A DNA stretch of 64,000 nucleotides from Pleodorina starrii (lineage: Eukaryota; Chlorophyta; Chlorophyceae; Chlamydomonadales; Volvocaceae): positions 866,501-930,500 of the forward strand of contig BRXU01000012.1 in assembly GCA_030267565.1 (NCBI GenBank). Reading direction: 5' to 3'. Below are positions 22,401 to 34,000 of this stretch, piece after piece. Within the stretch, counting starts at the first letter, position 1; each line of letters begins with the position of its first letter. The notes beneath the pieces were generated by a model. The model searched no databases. It worked only from the letters and a program-made list of their open reading frames with translations, and was not told the origin of the DNA. The translations under genes were made by a program, and so were the position numbers.

Positions 22401-25400
22401 CGCACAGGGCGGACCCCCGGATGACGGGGATGTCATCCCCGGGGAACCTGCGGGTCGGGTCGGGTCGGGTCGGGTCGGGTCGGGTCGGGTCGGGTCGGGT
22501 CGGGTCGGGTCGGGTCGGGTCGGGTTGGGTCGGGTCGGGTCGGGTCGGGGCGGACAGAGCACCTCAGCCCGAGGTGCTCATAACGACGACCCAGGTTCAA
22601 TGCGAGGATGTACCGTACTTCACATATTAAAGGCTGTGAACGAATGCAAAGCCCGAAACTCGGGACATGTAGATGGGTGTCCATAAAGGACAAAGGGAAT
22701 GTTGTTGACGTGTTGTAGCACACACACTACCGTATCTCCGACGCGGGAGGCGGAGACCCACCACCATCGTCCACAGCCAGCCCCGTGTCGCTCCCGCACG
22801 GGAAATGTCCCACTGAATATGTAGTACATGTGCATGCATGCCAGACATTCTAGTTCTTCTACTACTTACCTAGAACGGAGGACAAAAAGGGGGCACCCCA
22901 AGGGGACGCATTGCAGCGTCCACGCGTCGCCGCGCCCTGCGGCTCTACCCCGCCCTGCACGTAGCGCATAAAGTGCCTCCAGAAACTGGAGCCCCCTCTA
23001 ACTTATTTCACACTTAGGTAGCCCCACGAAAGCTCTCAAATCGAACGGAAAGCTGCCCAGGCATGCGTGCATAATCTGTGTATGCGGGTGCAGCGCAACG
23101 CGAGCCAACCCACTTGTAAAAGTTGAGCAGTTCTCGGACCTCCATCTCTACCAGCTCCTGAGGGCGCAACACGAACACGAACACGGACACGGACACGTTG
23201 GGTTTGCGCCTTGCAAAGCACGGCGGCAAAAAAGGGCACCGCCCTGAGGGTGCTGTACATACACCCTGCCGCCGCTCCTTATGGCCCGTGCGGGGTCCGT
23301 TGTACCACCGTCTCGGTACCCAATGCTCAACACCCCAACTCAAAGGATTGATGCGAGTGCACAGCAGCACGACGCAAAGGTTACTTGTGAACTTAGGACG
23401 GCGGCGGCCACCAGATGTGTGATATTTCACGGGATGGGGTGTCGACCCCGCGAGATTGGGTTTGCCCGTTCTCTGCTGCTTGCTGCCTTTTCTCTGCCCT
23501 CTCTGCCCCCCCTCTTATCCGCCCCCCAGTCCCCGCGCTTCGCTCCGCCTCCGCCCCTCTCCGCCTCCGCCCCTCCCCGCGGGCTGCCTCCGCCCCTCTC
23601 AGCCCTCACGCACCTGCAGCTCCTTGTCCTCCACCACGTCGCACTTGTTGAGGAACACCACGATGCGCGGCACACCCACCTGGCGGGCACGTTTCAGGCG
23701 TGTGTCATACGTCAGTCTCGGGGAGAGGGGGGGCAGGGAGGGATGTGCTCCCCGGGGAGGGGGGGGGGCAGGGAGGGCCGCAAGAACCGTCACTCGCAGC
23801 CCGCGGCTCTCCACGTGTCGACCAGGGTGATGTGTTGCTACATGCATTGCGACGCGGCGAAGGGCCCATTGGCTGTTGTGGTGTTAAAAGGCTCTACAGG
23901 AGCAGCTGGGTGCCACCGCCGCCGCAGCCGCCAGCTGGGTGCCGTCCGTGCCGTCGGATGAGGTACACAGAGTAAGGTCATCGTGCCCGCGGCCGGGGGA
24001 GCGCCGCCCGCGGGCACGATGACCTTCCTCTCTGTGTACCTCATCCGTCATCCCGCACCCGGCGGCTGGCAACATGCAGCTAGCGGCTGGCGGCTGGCTC
24101 GTTCCACACGTGCAGCGCTTCCAGTCCAGTCCCTCCAGCAGCTGCGGCAACCCTTCCGAGACATTAAGTAGCCCTTCCTTATCAATGTTTTTCCTCTTAC
24201 CTGGCGGCAAATCGGCATTTGCGCTGGCTCCGTTTATAAACTTTGGGCTGGTTCCTGGTTGCTGGTACCAGTACCTGGTCCTGATTCCTGGCCGTGGCTG
24301 TGCTTGGGACTCCATCATGGATATCGAGAGGGCTGTCGCTGCGACCAGATCCCACTTACCTCCCTGCGCACCCAATCTCCCCCCACCCCCACGTCCGCAG
24401 TGACTCATTTTTATATACAGGAGCTTATCACTCCATGTCCCCCCACCCCCCGGACGGAAGCGGCCCCCGGTGAACCAAGTGTGAGTGCCCAGCCACTCCA
24501 CTCCGCCCCACGACAGCCCGCACCTGCTTCGCCAAGAGGATGTGCTCCCGGGTCTGCGGCATGGGCCCATCCGCTGCCGACACAACCAGAATGGCGCCGT
24601 CCATCTGCAGCCAGCCAGACAGACAGACAGAAGGTAAAGGGGAGGAAAAGGGGAGAAGGGTGTCCGCAAACAGCAAAACACTGCCGGCACGTGTGCCAGC
24701 TGCCAGTCTGGGGTGTCAAGTCAGGAGGGCTTCACGACCTTTCCTCACGTCACACGCGCCGTTGCCGTCGGCAGCTGTGGCTTCGCGGAGGCAGAAAGTG
24801 GGTGGGGCTGTCCAAAGCCTCGTTGCAACACCCGCGGAAAGGATGCATCATGCATAGGCCCCCACCCCGCAAACGAGACCCGGCGGGCCACCCCTACACC
24901 CGGGACCAGGCCTGGCGGAATGGGTTGGTTGTATGCCCCGGAGGCACTGGCCCAGCTTTGGTCCCCTCGTCTTCATCCAGGCTTTACTGTGTGGCCACAA
25001 CACAGCTCCGACAACTTTCTCCCAGTGTGCCAGCCACAGTGCCTTCACTCTGTTCGTCTGTTGCCATGCCCTTGTAACATCGAGCACGTACGACATACCC
25101 AGTACGAACCTGCGCTGCGCCGGTGATCATGTTCTTTACGTAATCCGCGTGACCCGGGCAGTCCACGTGGGCGTAGTGGCGGTTGGTCGTTTGGTACTCA
25201 ACTGTACACGTGGACCCACCAAAAGGAAACATGAGTTGACGAACGGGGCCGGGGATGTCGATCCCCGCTGGGAAGGCAAGCATGCTGCTCCGCATTGGCG
25301 TGATCTCGTACGCCCGTGTTAAGAATACGTGTCAATCAAGAGATTTTGATGTTGCGATGCATCACAAGCCGTCAACCTGATGAAGCCGTTAGAACACCAC

Positions 25401-26199
25401 CCCTTTGTCTAACTGTTTCAAGCCAAATTGCCATGTACCGTGAGTGGCGTTGATGGTGATGCCGCGCGCCTTCTCCTCAGGAGCCTGCAGAGCGACACGG
25501 CCCGGGGAGTGAGCCTCGGGATCATGGGCAATCGATCGCACCACGCACATCGCGCGCGCAGATCATGATTGTGCTCAGGTTGGTTGGTTGTAAAAGACGC
25601 AGCTGTGTTGTGTAACGGCTTTCTCCTAAAAAAAGAGCTCTTCTTCGTCACGCTCTCGTACACAGGACAGGTCCTATGCACAGCTGAGAGCCTGGGGAGG
25701 TGCCGGTGCCGGTGCCGGACCCATGGGTGCACGGCAGGGTCAGCCATTTGTGCCGTACCTTGTCAATTTGGTCGTACGAGACGGCCTTTGTCGACCCGCC
25801 GGTCTCAGCCAGAACCTGCGAAAGCACGGCGTGCTAGGCTCAAGAATGAAGAGCACACCACACGCTTCCGCGCTTTCATGCTGTGCATCGCCGCGCCTTA
25901 CCCCGCCACTCCTTATCATTACTAACCCAAATCCTAATTACTACCACCCAAAAGAGCTGACCCAAAGCGTTGCCCCTTGCCGGCCCAAGCTGCCACACGA
26001 CTGGCACCTTCGTGATTGCGGCCGTAAGCGTTGTCTTCCCGTGATCGACGTGCCCAATCGTGCCGACATTCAAGTGCGGCTTAGTCCGCAAGTTGATGTC
26101 GTAACAAAACGACCGCCACGCGCTCACGCAGGCGACTTGGTTCGGAAGAGATTGCCTGCGCGAGATGTCGCGAAGTGCAACCACCAAAGATCGGAGCAT
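19497..26199 (-). CDS. TUFM: Mitochondrial translation elongation factor Tu
   Basis: GTPase that delivers aminoacyl-tRNA to the ribosome. Fourteen exons: 26008-26199 (ATG), 25759-25815, 25439-25484, 25110-25201, 24524-24604, 23614-23679, 23114-23157, 22342-22447, 21876-21996, 21671-21771, 21023-21127, 20653-20761, 20271-20362, 19497-19571 (TGA). They join in phase to 428 residues. The N-terminal 40 or so residues are Arg/Ser-rich without acidic clusters, a mitochondrial-type presequence. Then come the P-loop GHVDHGKT (49-56), RGIT (about 90), DCPGH (112-116) and NKCD (167-170). Domains II and III follow ([48 protein letters not shown]). All G motifs are intact. Chlorophyte plastids normally encode their own tufA, which together with the presequence favours mitochondria. 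A plastid destination cannot be excluded by sequence alone. Confidence 0.95.
22452..22549. repeat. (GGGTC)n pentanucleotide microsatellite at a splice acceptor
   Basis: About 20 near-perfect GGGTC units with one GGGTT variant. It starts four bases past the acceptor of the EF-Tu exon 22342-22447. On the gene strand it reads (GACCC)n followed directly by GCAG and the exon, so it takes the place of the polypyrimidine tract. Confidence 0.95.
23957..24045. repeat. Long inverted repeat in an EF-Tu intron
   Basis: The left arm, beginning GATGAGGTACACAGAG, and the right arm, ending CTCTGTGTACCTCATC, are reverse complements over about 36 bp with a few mismatches. A GC-rich loop of about 15 bases separates them. 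It lies in the intron 23680-24523. It could be a transposon footprint or could form a cruciform or hairpin. Confidence 0.85.
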
Positions 26200-26868
26200 A
26201 TCAATCCCCAACTAACAGTTACATACTTGCTGATGCCAGCACAGCGCGATGACAGCGCAGTTGTCGCGTGAAGGCCCCTGATTGTCCCAGCGAAGCACTG
26301 AGCCAGGACATAGCGTCCATGCATAAGCGATGCATAAAACGCCATGACTCGTTTGAGTTAACTGAACGAAAAGCGCTCGAGTTGTGCCACACAATAACAC
26401 GGAACGGTGAAATTATTATCCTATAAACTGCCCAGGAGCGAGTAAAAATGAGCAGACCCCAGCGAGCAAAGCAATGCCTGCATACCCGTAAGCTTTCCCT
26501 CAAAGACAAAGGAGGGCGGGGGAGTACGGCCGACAGTCATCCTGTACGGTGACGCCGAATTACGATAGGGGGGGGGGTCTCGTTACCTGGGCATTCACTA
26601 CAGCCCCAACTTTCCTGACTTATCTTGGACCATTAAGCTTTTTACAGCGGGACAGCACCCATTGTCCTCGCTTAGTGATATTACGTCGCCAGGGACTGCT
26701 CCTCCCCGATCGACAGAGTCGTGCGATCGCACTATGTCGCTGTTATCCAGCTCCTCTGTAATCAATTAAAATCTTCCCGATGTAGGTCGGAAGTGTGCAG
26801 ATTCAACCGATTTTGCGATTTTAGTCTACAGTACGGGGTGCAGGTACGACGACGTGCGGTACGCATCT
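26200..26868. promoter_or_regulatory. Upstream region of the mitochondrial EF-Tu gene
   Basis: No coding exon supported. It should hold the EF-Tu promoter and 5' UTR (minus strand). No specific motif was recognised. A C8-type run occurs on the minus strand around 26571-26579. Confidence 0.35.
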
Positions 26869-27775
26869 CTAGTGTTTCGGACGGATGAGGCGCTGGTAGT
26901 GCGTTTGAAGATGGCTGAACTCCGTGCGAGCAGTCGGGTCGTCAGGGGTGCCCTCAGTGCGCATGCGGGCTTTGTGGTTAAGCATAGCCGTAGGAGCAGA
27001 CGCACATTCCGCCGTCCACCAAGGTGCGTCACCCTGCCCGGCAACTTGTGTGTGCGACCACGGGGCCGGCCAAATGCCTGCGTGTGTCAACAGGTGTCAA
27101 CACTTTGGCAAGCTCCCTACCCAACAGATTAATAGCCTGCGTGGCGTTAACTTGCTGCCCGAGCCCGTACATCACAGCGGAAATCCTAAATAAAACCAGA
27201 TAGTCTATGAGTCATCCGTGGCGAAGGAGTGGGCGTAGCGCTGCCACTGACGTACATCAAAATGCGTGTGTTGACCTTGTGCACCCCTGCTGCGCGGTCG
27301 GTTGCCCGCGTGGACGCTAAGACACAGATAGACAGGACAATAGTCGCTCATCATACTGCCACCTTGTTCACCAACTGGGGCAACAGGGACATCCAGCACC
27401 TCGATCCACGCCGCCTTAGGAAAAAGGGCGGGTGACGGACGCAACATACAAATCGATCAGGCTCATGCCTGTACCGTTCTTATGCTGGGTCGTATAGCGC
27501 CTTTCCGTGTCCCCTCGCACCCGGACGTTCAGGATGATCATTTCAACCTCCGAACAGAGCTCAACAAGGGCTCTGCCAAACCCATCAGTCGTCGCATCTT
27601 GGCTGCGCCTATTCGGGAGCTGCGGAATAGGCGAGAGTTCCCTACTTGTACCTGCGCGTGTTATATATAATTTATAAACCGCCAGTTGATCAGAAACCTC
27701 ACTCAGATGAGCTACCCTGGCGTTCAGGTCGCCGCGTCGCCCAGCAACTGTCAGTTCTGCGACCGTACGGAACAT
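26869..27775 (-). pseudogene. Degraded non-LTR retrotransposon (endonuclease to linker region)
   Basis: Reading down the minus strand gives fragments in the order expected for a LINE. The endonuclease pieces are GDLNARVAHL near 27720 and LVELCSEVEMIILNVRVRGD near 27530-27590. Then comes SDYCPVYLCLSV near 27350. Last is the linker region APWWTAECASA near 27020 (the WW-E-C pattern between endonuclease and reverse transcriptase). Several frames and stops are involved and no reverse transcriptase core is visible. It resembles the remnant at 4406-4858, probably the same element class. Confidence 0.65.
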
Positions 27776-28012
27776 GTCCGGAGCGGCGGAGCCTTTAGAG
27801 CTTTAGTAGCCAAGGTCCCAGGAGTTGACAGTTGAACCTGCTGTGGTCTATCGAATTTCGTAGCCTTAGCTCCTGCAGGATTGACATATAATTAAGAACT
27901 AGGTCCACCTGCTGTTGCCCTTTAAACGCCTTGTGTTAAGGCAAGACTGTGCAGCCAAAACAACATCAAAGCTTATGTAGTTCCAGTCGTCAATAAGTAA
28001 TTGCTACATTTG
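27776..28012. promoter_or_regulatory. Upstream region of the SMPD4-like gene
   Basis: Short AT-richer stretch between the retrotransposon remnant and the ATG at 28013. It presumably contains promoter and 5' UTR. No definite motif was identified. Confidence 0.35.
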
Positions 28013-31000
28013 ATGGCGGTGTCTTCTCCATATGTGCGGGACCCCTTCGTCGCCCTTTACCGGCTGCTTGATGCACAACACAATACCCCTGGATCAATTA
28101 GGAAAACATGTCTTGCAGTAGAGGAATGCCTGGCGAACAACAGGTACGCCTCCCAGCCCGTCCACGAAATGGCGCGAGAAGCCGGCGGCCGATCAGGCTC
28201 TCTTTTTCAACAGGGACAACCTGCGAGGCTTCTTCGATAAGCCGTTTTCGAATTTGCTGAAGCGGGTTTTCGGTTATGGCGACTTTGAGGCGTCCTGGCT
28301 GAACATTGTTACGAAGGTGCGTTGTGTTTCGGGCTTCCGGAATGGATCGACCCACATGTTACTACCACGACGGCACAATCCAGGGCCGGGATGCGGACGC
28401 TCGAGCTTTGGTCGACCTGCTGGCACCAGACGGTGCGACCTGGGAGGGGTTCCCGGTGGGGCTCAGGAGGGGCAAGAGGGAACCGCGAAAGAGGTCGCGG
28501 GTCGGCAGCACTCCACGCAACGGAATCTTCTGGTTGCCTTTTGGGTTGCGGATTTGTGGGAAAACCGTGGTGCCCGAAAAATAAGGACCAGCCCGTGCAG
28601 GAGCCGGGAGGTGAGCAGCGTGAATCCAGCCGGGGATACCAAAGAGCCAAGATGGCTGCTGTCTCGCACTTGGACGAATCCGGCACCAGCCGTCGCCAGG
28701 CAGCAGCGATCCTACTTGATATGCGTCCACCCGCGTGACCGGCATGTATACATGGTTTCAGTGACCATTTAGAGATGCCGGTCGCGCGGTTCGACCCATA
28801 TTCCAGGCCTTCTATGAGCCATGGACGCTCTGCGGGCGACCCAATTTGCAGGAAAGCTGTTCGCGGCGATGGCCCAGGCGGACAGCGACCACCTGGTCCA
28901 GTACATCTTCCCCACGGAGCGGCTGCCAGCGCACACGCAGGTTCGTTTGCGGTGCACGGGGTTTGGTTCCGGGCGTTGACGTGGATTGGATTGTCAGCCG
29001 CTGGAGGGGCACCGCTGGAGGAAGCCTACGAAGTTCGGAGGCTGTGCCCGGGAGTTGGGAGTTGGGAGGGGTGCCCCTGGACTCGTGGGGCCCTCTTTTT
29101 CAAGGAGCGCAGTGATTCAAGGAATGCTGCGTTTCATGGCGGCAGCAGCAGCAGCCGTAAGCGCCGTTAGATGCGAGTTGCCCGTCGTGGCCCAAGAGCC
29201 TTGTCAAGGCTATATCTCAGCAGGAGACCCCCTGCCGTTGCTCCTGGGGCGCCCTCTCAGCGATAACGTTGTGTGGCTCGTGTCCGCGCCTCCCCGGATG
29301 TGGTACTGCGCTTCATTGCTCGAGGACAGGAGCTGCTGAAGGAGCCGAACGGGCTGGGTCGCCGGCTGCTGGACACGTGGCCCCAGTATCGGGGGCGCCT
29401 CCGTCACGACCCGGCGGGCCGGCCGCAGGTGGGCGGGCTTTGAGTACGGTGGACACGTGAACCGTGTGATTGGAATTCAGGATGGGTGCCTGTTGCTTTC
29501 CAGGGGTCTCACAGGCGGCTGAGTAACCAGTGTGATTGGGCCGTGAACACGCTGTCCTGGCATGCATGCATGCATGCGTGGTGAAGGCATTTCAGAAGGC
29601 ACCAACCAGAAGAACGTCTAGAGCTAAGTGTTTTCGCCCTTGCTGCGCTGCGCGCCAAGGACCCGGGCGCATGGGGATGGGGACCCCCACCCTGAAGCAG
29701 CCGCGCACTTAGCGAGTGCGCTCACCGCATGGAGGTGGCCCAGCCCAAGCCACGCAGCACCCTCCTGTCCTGTCCTGTCCTCTCCTGTCCTGTCTTGTCC
29801 TGTCCTGTCTTGTCTTGTCCTGTCCTGTCCTCTCCTGTCCTGTCTTGTCCTGTCCTGTCCGGTGGTGGCCGAAGCGCTGCGCACTTCACCCCGAGCCGTC
29901 GCAGGTGTACCTCAACCTGTTCGAGTACTTTATGTTTTGGACGGCCTTTTACGTGCTGCGGGGCAGCGCCGCGGACAACGGCAGGTGGGGTGCGTCTTGA
30001 GCAGGGCGGCGGAGACGGGCTTGCCGGCAAGCATGGATTCTTTCCATTGGACCACCGCGCGTCTCGCGTCGGGCCGCGGGCAATCAGCAATTGAGCATGC
30101 ACTGTGCCGATTGATGACCCGGTTGCGCCCACTGGCGGGTTGGAGGTGCACGTGGTGTCAGTTTTGGGCTCCTTGTGGGATTCTTAGGGTGGGTTCTGTT
30201 CGTAATGAAAGGCAAGAGCAGCAGCTCAACGGCTAGCGCTAGAGTTACCTGCTCTGCGCCGCCCGTGGCATGCGACGCAGCCCTGCAGTCACCTCATGTT
30301 ATTAGCTCATTTTGGGTTTCGTCGCGGCGCAGGAGCGACCACCTCCGCACGCAGCCCGGCTCGTCCACCTCGTCCATGATTTACGGCATGAGCGGGTTCC
30401 GGAGCGTGGGATCGGCCATCGTGGGCAACCTCATCACGGGCCGCCCGGCCGGGGTGCTGCAGGCAAGAGCGGGGCCTTGATAGCTGCTGACACCCAGCCG
30501 GAAAGGTGGCGTCCGTTGCCTTTCACTTCGCGCACCCTGTCCTTGTGTGCCAGCCGGGCTGTCGGACGCGATCTGCGGCTGATCTTGGCGACCCAGATCC
30601 ACGTTGTCCGGGATGGCTAACTGTATCTCGGCACTTCCGTGTGGCACTCTCGATCCTAAAGGCCGCAGCGGAATCCGTTTTGGAGAGGCTGGCAGTTGGG
30701 GTGTGTGGCACGTGGCTGGGCTGCGCTTTGCTGGCGGCATTATTGCCATCGCGGTGTCGACTCGGCAACGGAAACCGATAAAGAAAAACACGAGGGGCGC
30801 TCACCTGCGGGGGTGCTCCCGTGCCGTCACGTGGACTCTCCATCATCAAGTCCTTGGTCCGGACGTCGCCCCACTGACCCGCAGAGTCATCCGTACTATT
30901 GCTTGTTGAAGACGTACCTCGAGTACTTCCTGCCGCGGAGCGGCAGCGGAGCGGGTGGCGGCGGGGCCAACGGCGCCGCAGCATCGCGGGCCAGCCCGGC

Positions 31001-34000
31001 CGCAGCGGCGGCGGTCGCCGCTGGCGCCGTCGGCGGCGGCATCGGTGGCCTGGGGTACGGGCTCGGCCTCGCTGACGGGGCCGGCGGAGCCGGCGCTGCA
31101 GGCTGGGCGTCGTACAAGCCGACGCTGACGGCGGCGGCTGCAGGGCCCGACAGCCGTGGCGCCCTGCTGCTCTCCATCCTCGTGGAGTTTTGGTTGACGG
31201 ACCTGGCGGAGCCGCTGCCGTCGGCGCTGACCGACCGGGTCAGCGGTGTCGTACTCCCCGGCGGCTTCGGAGGGCCGCTCAGCGGCCTGGCTGCCGGCGG
31301 CGGGCTGGGTGCCATTGGGTCGCCCGTCGGCGCCGTCGGGATTGCGGGCAGCGCCTCGCCGGCGCCGCTTGCGGTCGCCACGCCCCCGAGCGTCCGGTGA
31401 GTCCCACTGACACCATGTCACGTTGGGGCGGAGGCCATCGATGGTGCGGCCGCGCAAAAGCCCAAAGACCGCCACGCCTGCGGCCTGTTGCTATCCCTCG
31501 TATCATGCCGGGAGCCTGGGGCCCACAACGTGTGTCGCTGTCTGGGTGGGTGGATGGTGGCCGCTGCACCGCAGGCTGCTGACTTATCAGCCTCCATCGG
31601 AGGAGCTGGTGGAGGGGCTGGTGGCGCTGGTCCGTTACGTGCACGTCATAGAGCAGGACGCGAGGCAGCCCGGGCCGGGGCAGAGCCTCGGCGGACGCAG
31701 CCCGGCGGGGGCCAGCGCCGCCCAGACACCTGCGGCGCCGGGCAGCGCCGGCGCCGGGGCGCGCTCTGCACCGGGCAGTGCTGGCCGCCACGGCAGCGGC
31801 GGCGGTGGCGGCCCGCCGCGGTTGGTGCTGCTGCCTGCGCAGGCCGGCCGGCCGCCTTGGCTGCCGGAGGTGCCCGTCAAGACGCCGCCGCCGCCGCAAC
31901 AGCGGCTGCTGGTGCCTCCGACGGCGCTGCAGGTGCACGGCAGCAGCGCCTCTGCCGCAGTGCAGGCGGTGTCTCGCAAGGTGTACCGGCAGCTGAGGTG
32001 AGCAAGCGGCAAGCATGTAGGCCAACACCCCGAAGTGAGGCAGACCGATCTGCATTCAAGTGGAGCTCTATCGCCCATGACTGCCATGAGGCAGCCTCTA
32101 AACAGGGGCGTTGTACGCCCCCGTGGGTCTTGATGTGCAACCCACATATACCCCGCGCATGTATTCTGCGGACCTTAACATGAAGTCGCATCCGTCTTCG
32201 ACGCGCGTCTGCTGGGAACGAGTGCCCCCGATGGAATGCCTGCCCTTTGCTGCTGCTGCCGCTGCTGCCAACCTCCCCGCCACTGCCACACCTCTTGCAG
32301 GCGCGCCCTCTCCCAGTGGCCGGCGGGCTCCCCCAACTCGCTCACGCCCCTCATCTCCCTCTGGCTGTCCGTGCTGGCGCCCTGGTGCCCCCTGTACGCG
32401 CACACGCGCAAGGCCGTCGCCATGGACACTGCCGCCGCAACCAACGGCCACATCGGCGTTGCCTCCGCCCAGGGCGGTCACGTGCTTGGCGGCAGCGGCG
32501 CGGCTGTTGCCGGCGGCGGCGGCGGCGGTGGCCTCCGCCACAGCCACCACGACGGCGTGGGGGCGCTGAGCTCGGCGGCGGCTGCCGCGGCGGGGATGGT
32601 GGAAGCGACTGCGGCCAAATTGCACCTGGGCGGTGGCAGTGGCGGCAGGGACCGGGATCGGGACTTGGCGGGCGCCACTTCCCGGGAGCTGCTGTCGCAG
32701 GTGAGTGGGCAGTGAATGGGAGGACGCCATCCCCGCCCATACATGGACCGACCGACATTGGGGAAAGAGACAACTCCTTGTACCTATCTTCTAGGCGAGA
32801 TGTGAGATGCGAGATGCAGAAACCCTCGTCGCGGATGTGTCGCTTCTCGCGTCGATAGGCTGGCCCGTCTGCGTCTCGTCGACGGTCAGCTTTTCTTGGC
32901 GCGCAGTTCAGTTCTGGTGAATTCGTAATCGCAATCGCGTACCCCTCACTTCGGTGATTCCCCTCGCACTTTGTTGGCACCGCCACCCTCCAAAGTCAGC
33001 GTTGCTTTGCCCCCTGCCTGTCTGCTGGCCTGCCTGTCCGTGTCCCCGCCGGCCCACCCGGCCGCGCGCCTTCCTGCCTGTGCCCCCGCACGCCCGCAGT
33101 ACAAGTACACGCCAGCCTGGCGCGGCCACGTGCTCGCCCACCTGCCCTTCTACCTGGTGTTGCTGCCGCAATTCGCATCGCTGTCGCTGTCGCGCCTCAA
33201 GTATCGCCCCGATGTGGCGCTCCGAGACCTGGACAGAGTGCTTGCCGTACTGGCAGCTGCGGGGCCGGAGCTGCTGCGGGAGCTGCGCGTCGCGGAAGCG
33301 GCTTACAACGACTTTCTGCGTCCCGCGTCGGCGGGCGGGCGGCGGCGCAGCGAGGGGGAGTATGGCGAGATGGTGCCGTGGTGGCTGGAACAGGTGGGCG
33401 GGCGATTACGTGATCGCGCGCACGACACTGGAGAACCGCCTCCCTTCCCCCCGGCCCAGCGGCCTTTCTGTTGCGGGCACTGTATATATGTTGAGCCTGT
33501 CCTGAACCGGCCGGGCTGGTTTCTGTGAAGGGCGACCGGGACGTTGCCATTTGGTGGACTGGCCGGCGCGGGGCGGTCTGAGGGCCTGGGGGCCACCGAG
33601 GAGTCGAGTCTGCGGCGCGTTTGCTGACTGCGGTTGCTGCCCGCCGCCTTGCTTTGTGGGGGCGGCGGTGGGCCTCGCTCCCTGGTCCCCCGCAGGCGCA
33701 GGACTGGGAGGCGGCTGCGGCGGCGGGGTCTCCGCCTCAGAACCCCATGCAGCTCGAACTGGCGGGACGGCTGTTCACCACGGACCCTGCGGGCGCGGCC
33801 TACACGACCTGCCTGCTGCTGCGAAACGCGGAGATGCTGGTACGGCTCGGCTCACCAGGGGGGGCTCGCGGTGCTGTAGCCCGGGGCTCGGCGGCTGGGG
33901 GGTTGCCAGGGTCGGTCGGTCGATCGGTCTGGCCAGCCAGCCAGCCAGCCAGCCAGCCTAGTCAGTGTATAAGAAGTAAGAAAAGATCGCACCTGTCCTG

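Noticed and set aside
22346..22630. [10 protein letters not shown] and [10 protein letters not shown] repeat proteins
   Set aside because: These are translations of the (GGGTC)n microsatellite in an EF-Tu intron.
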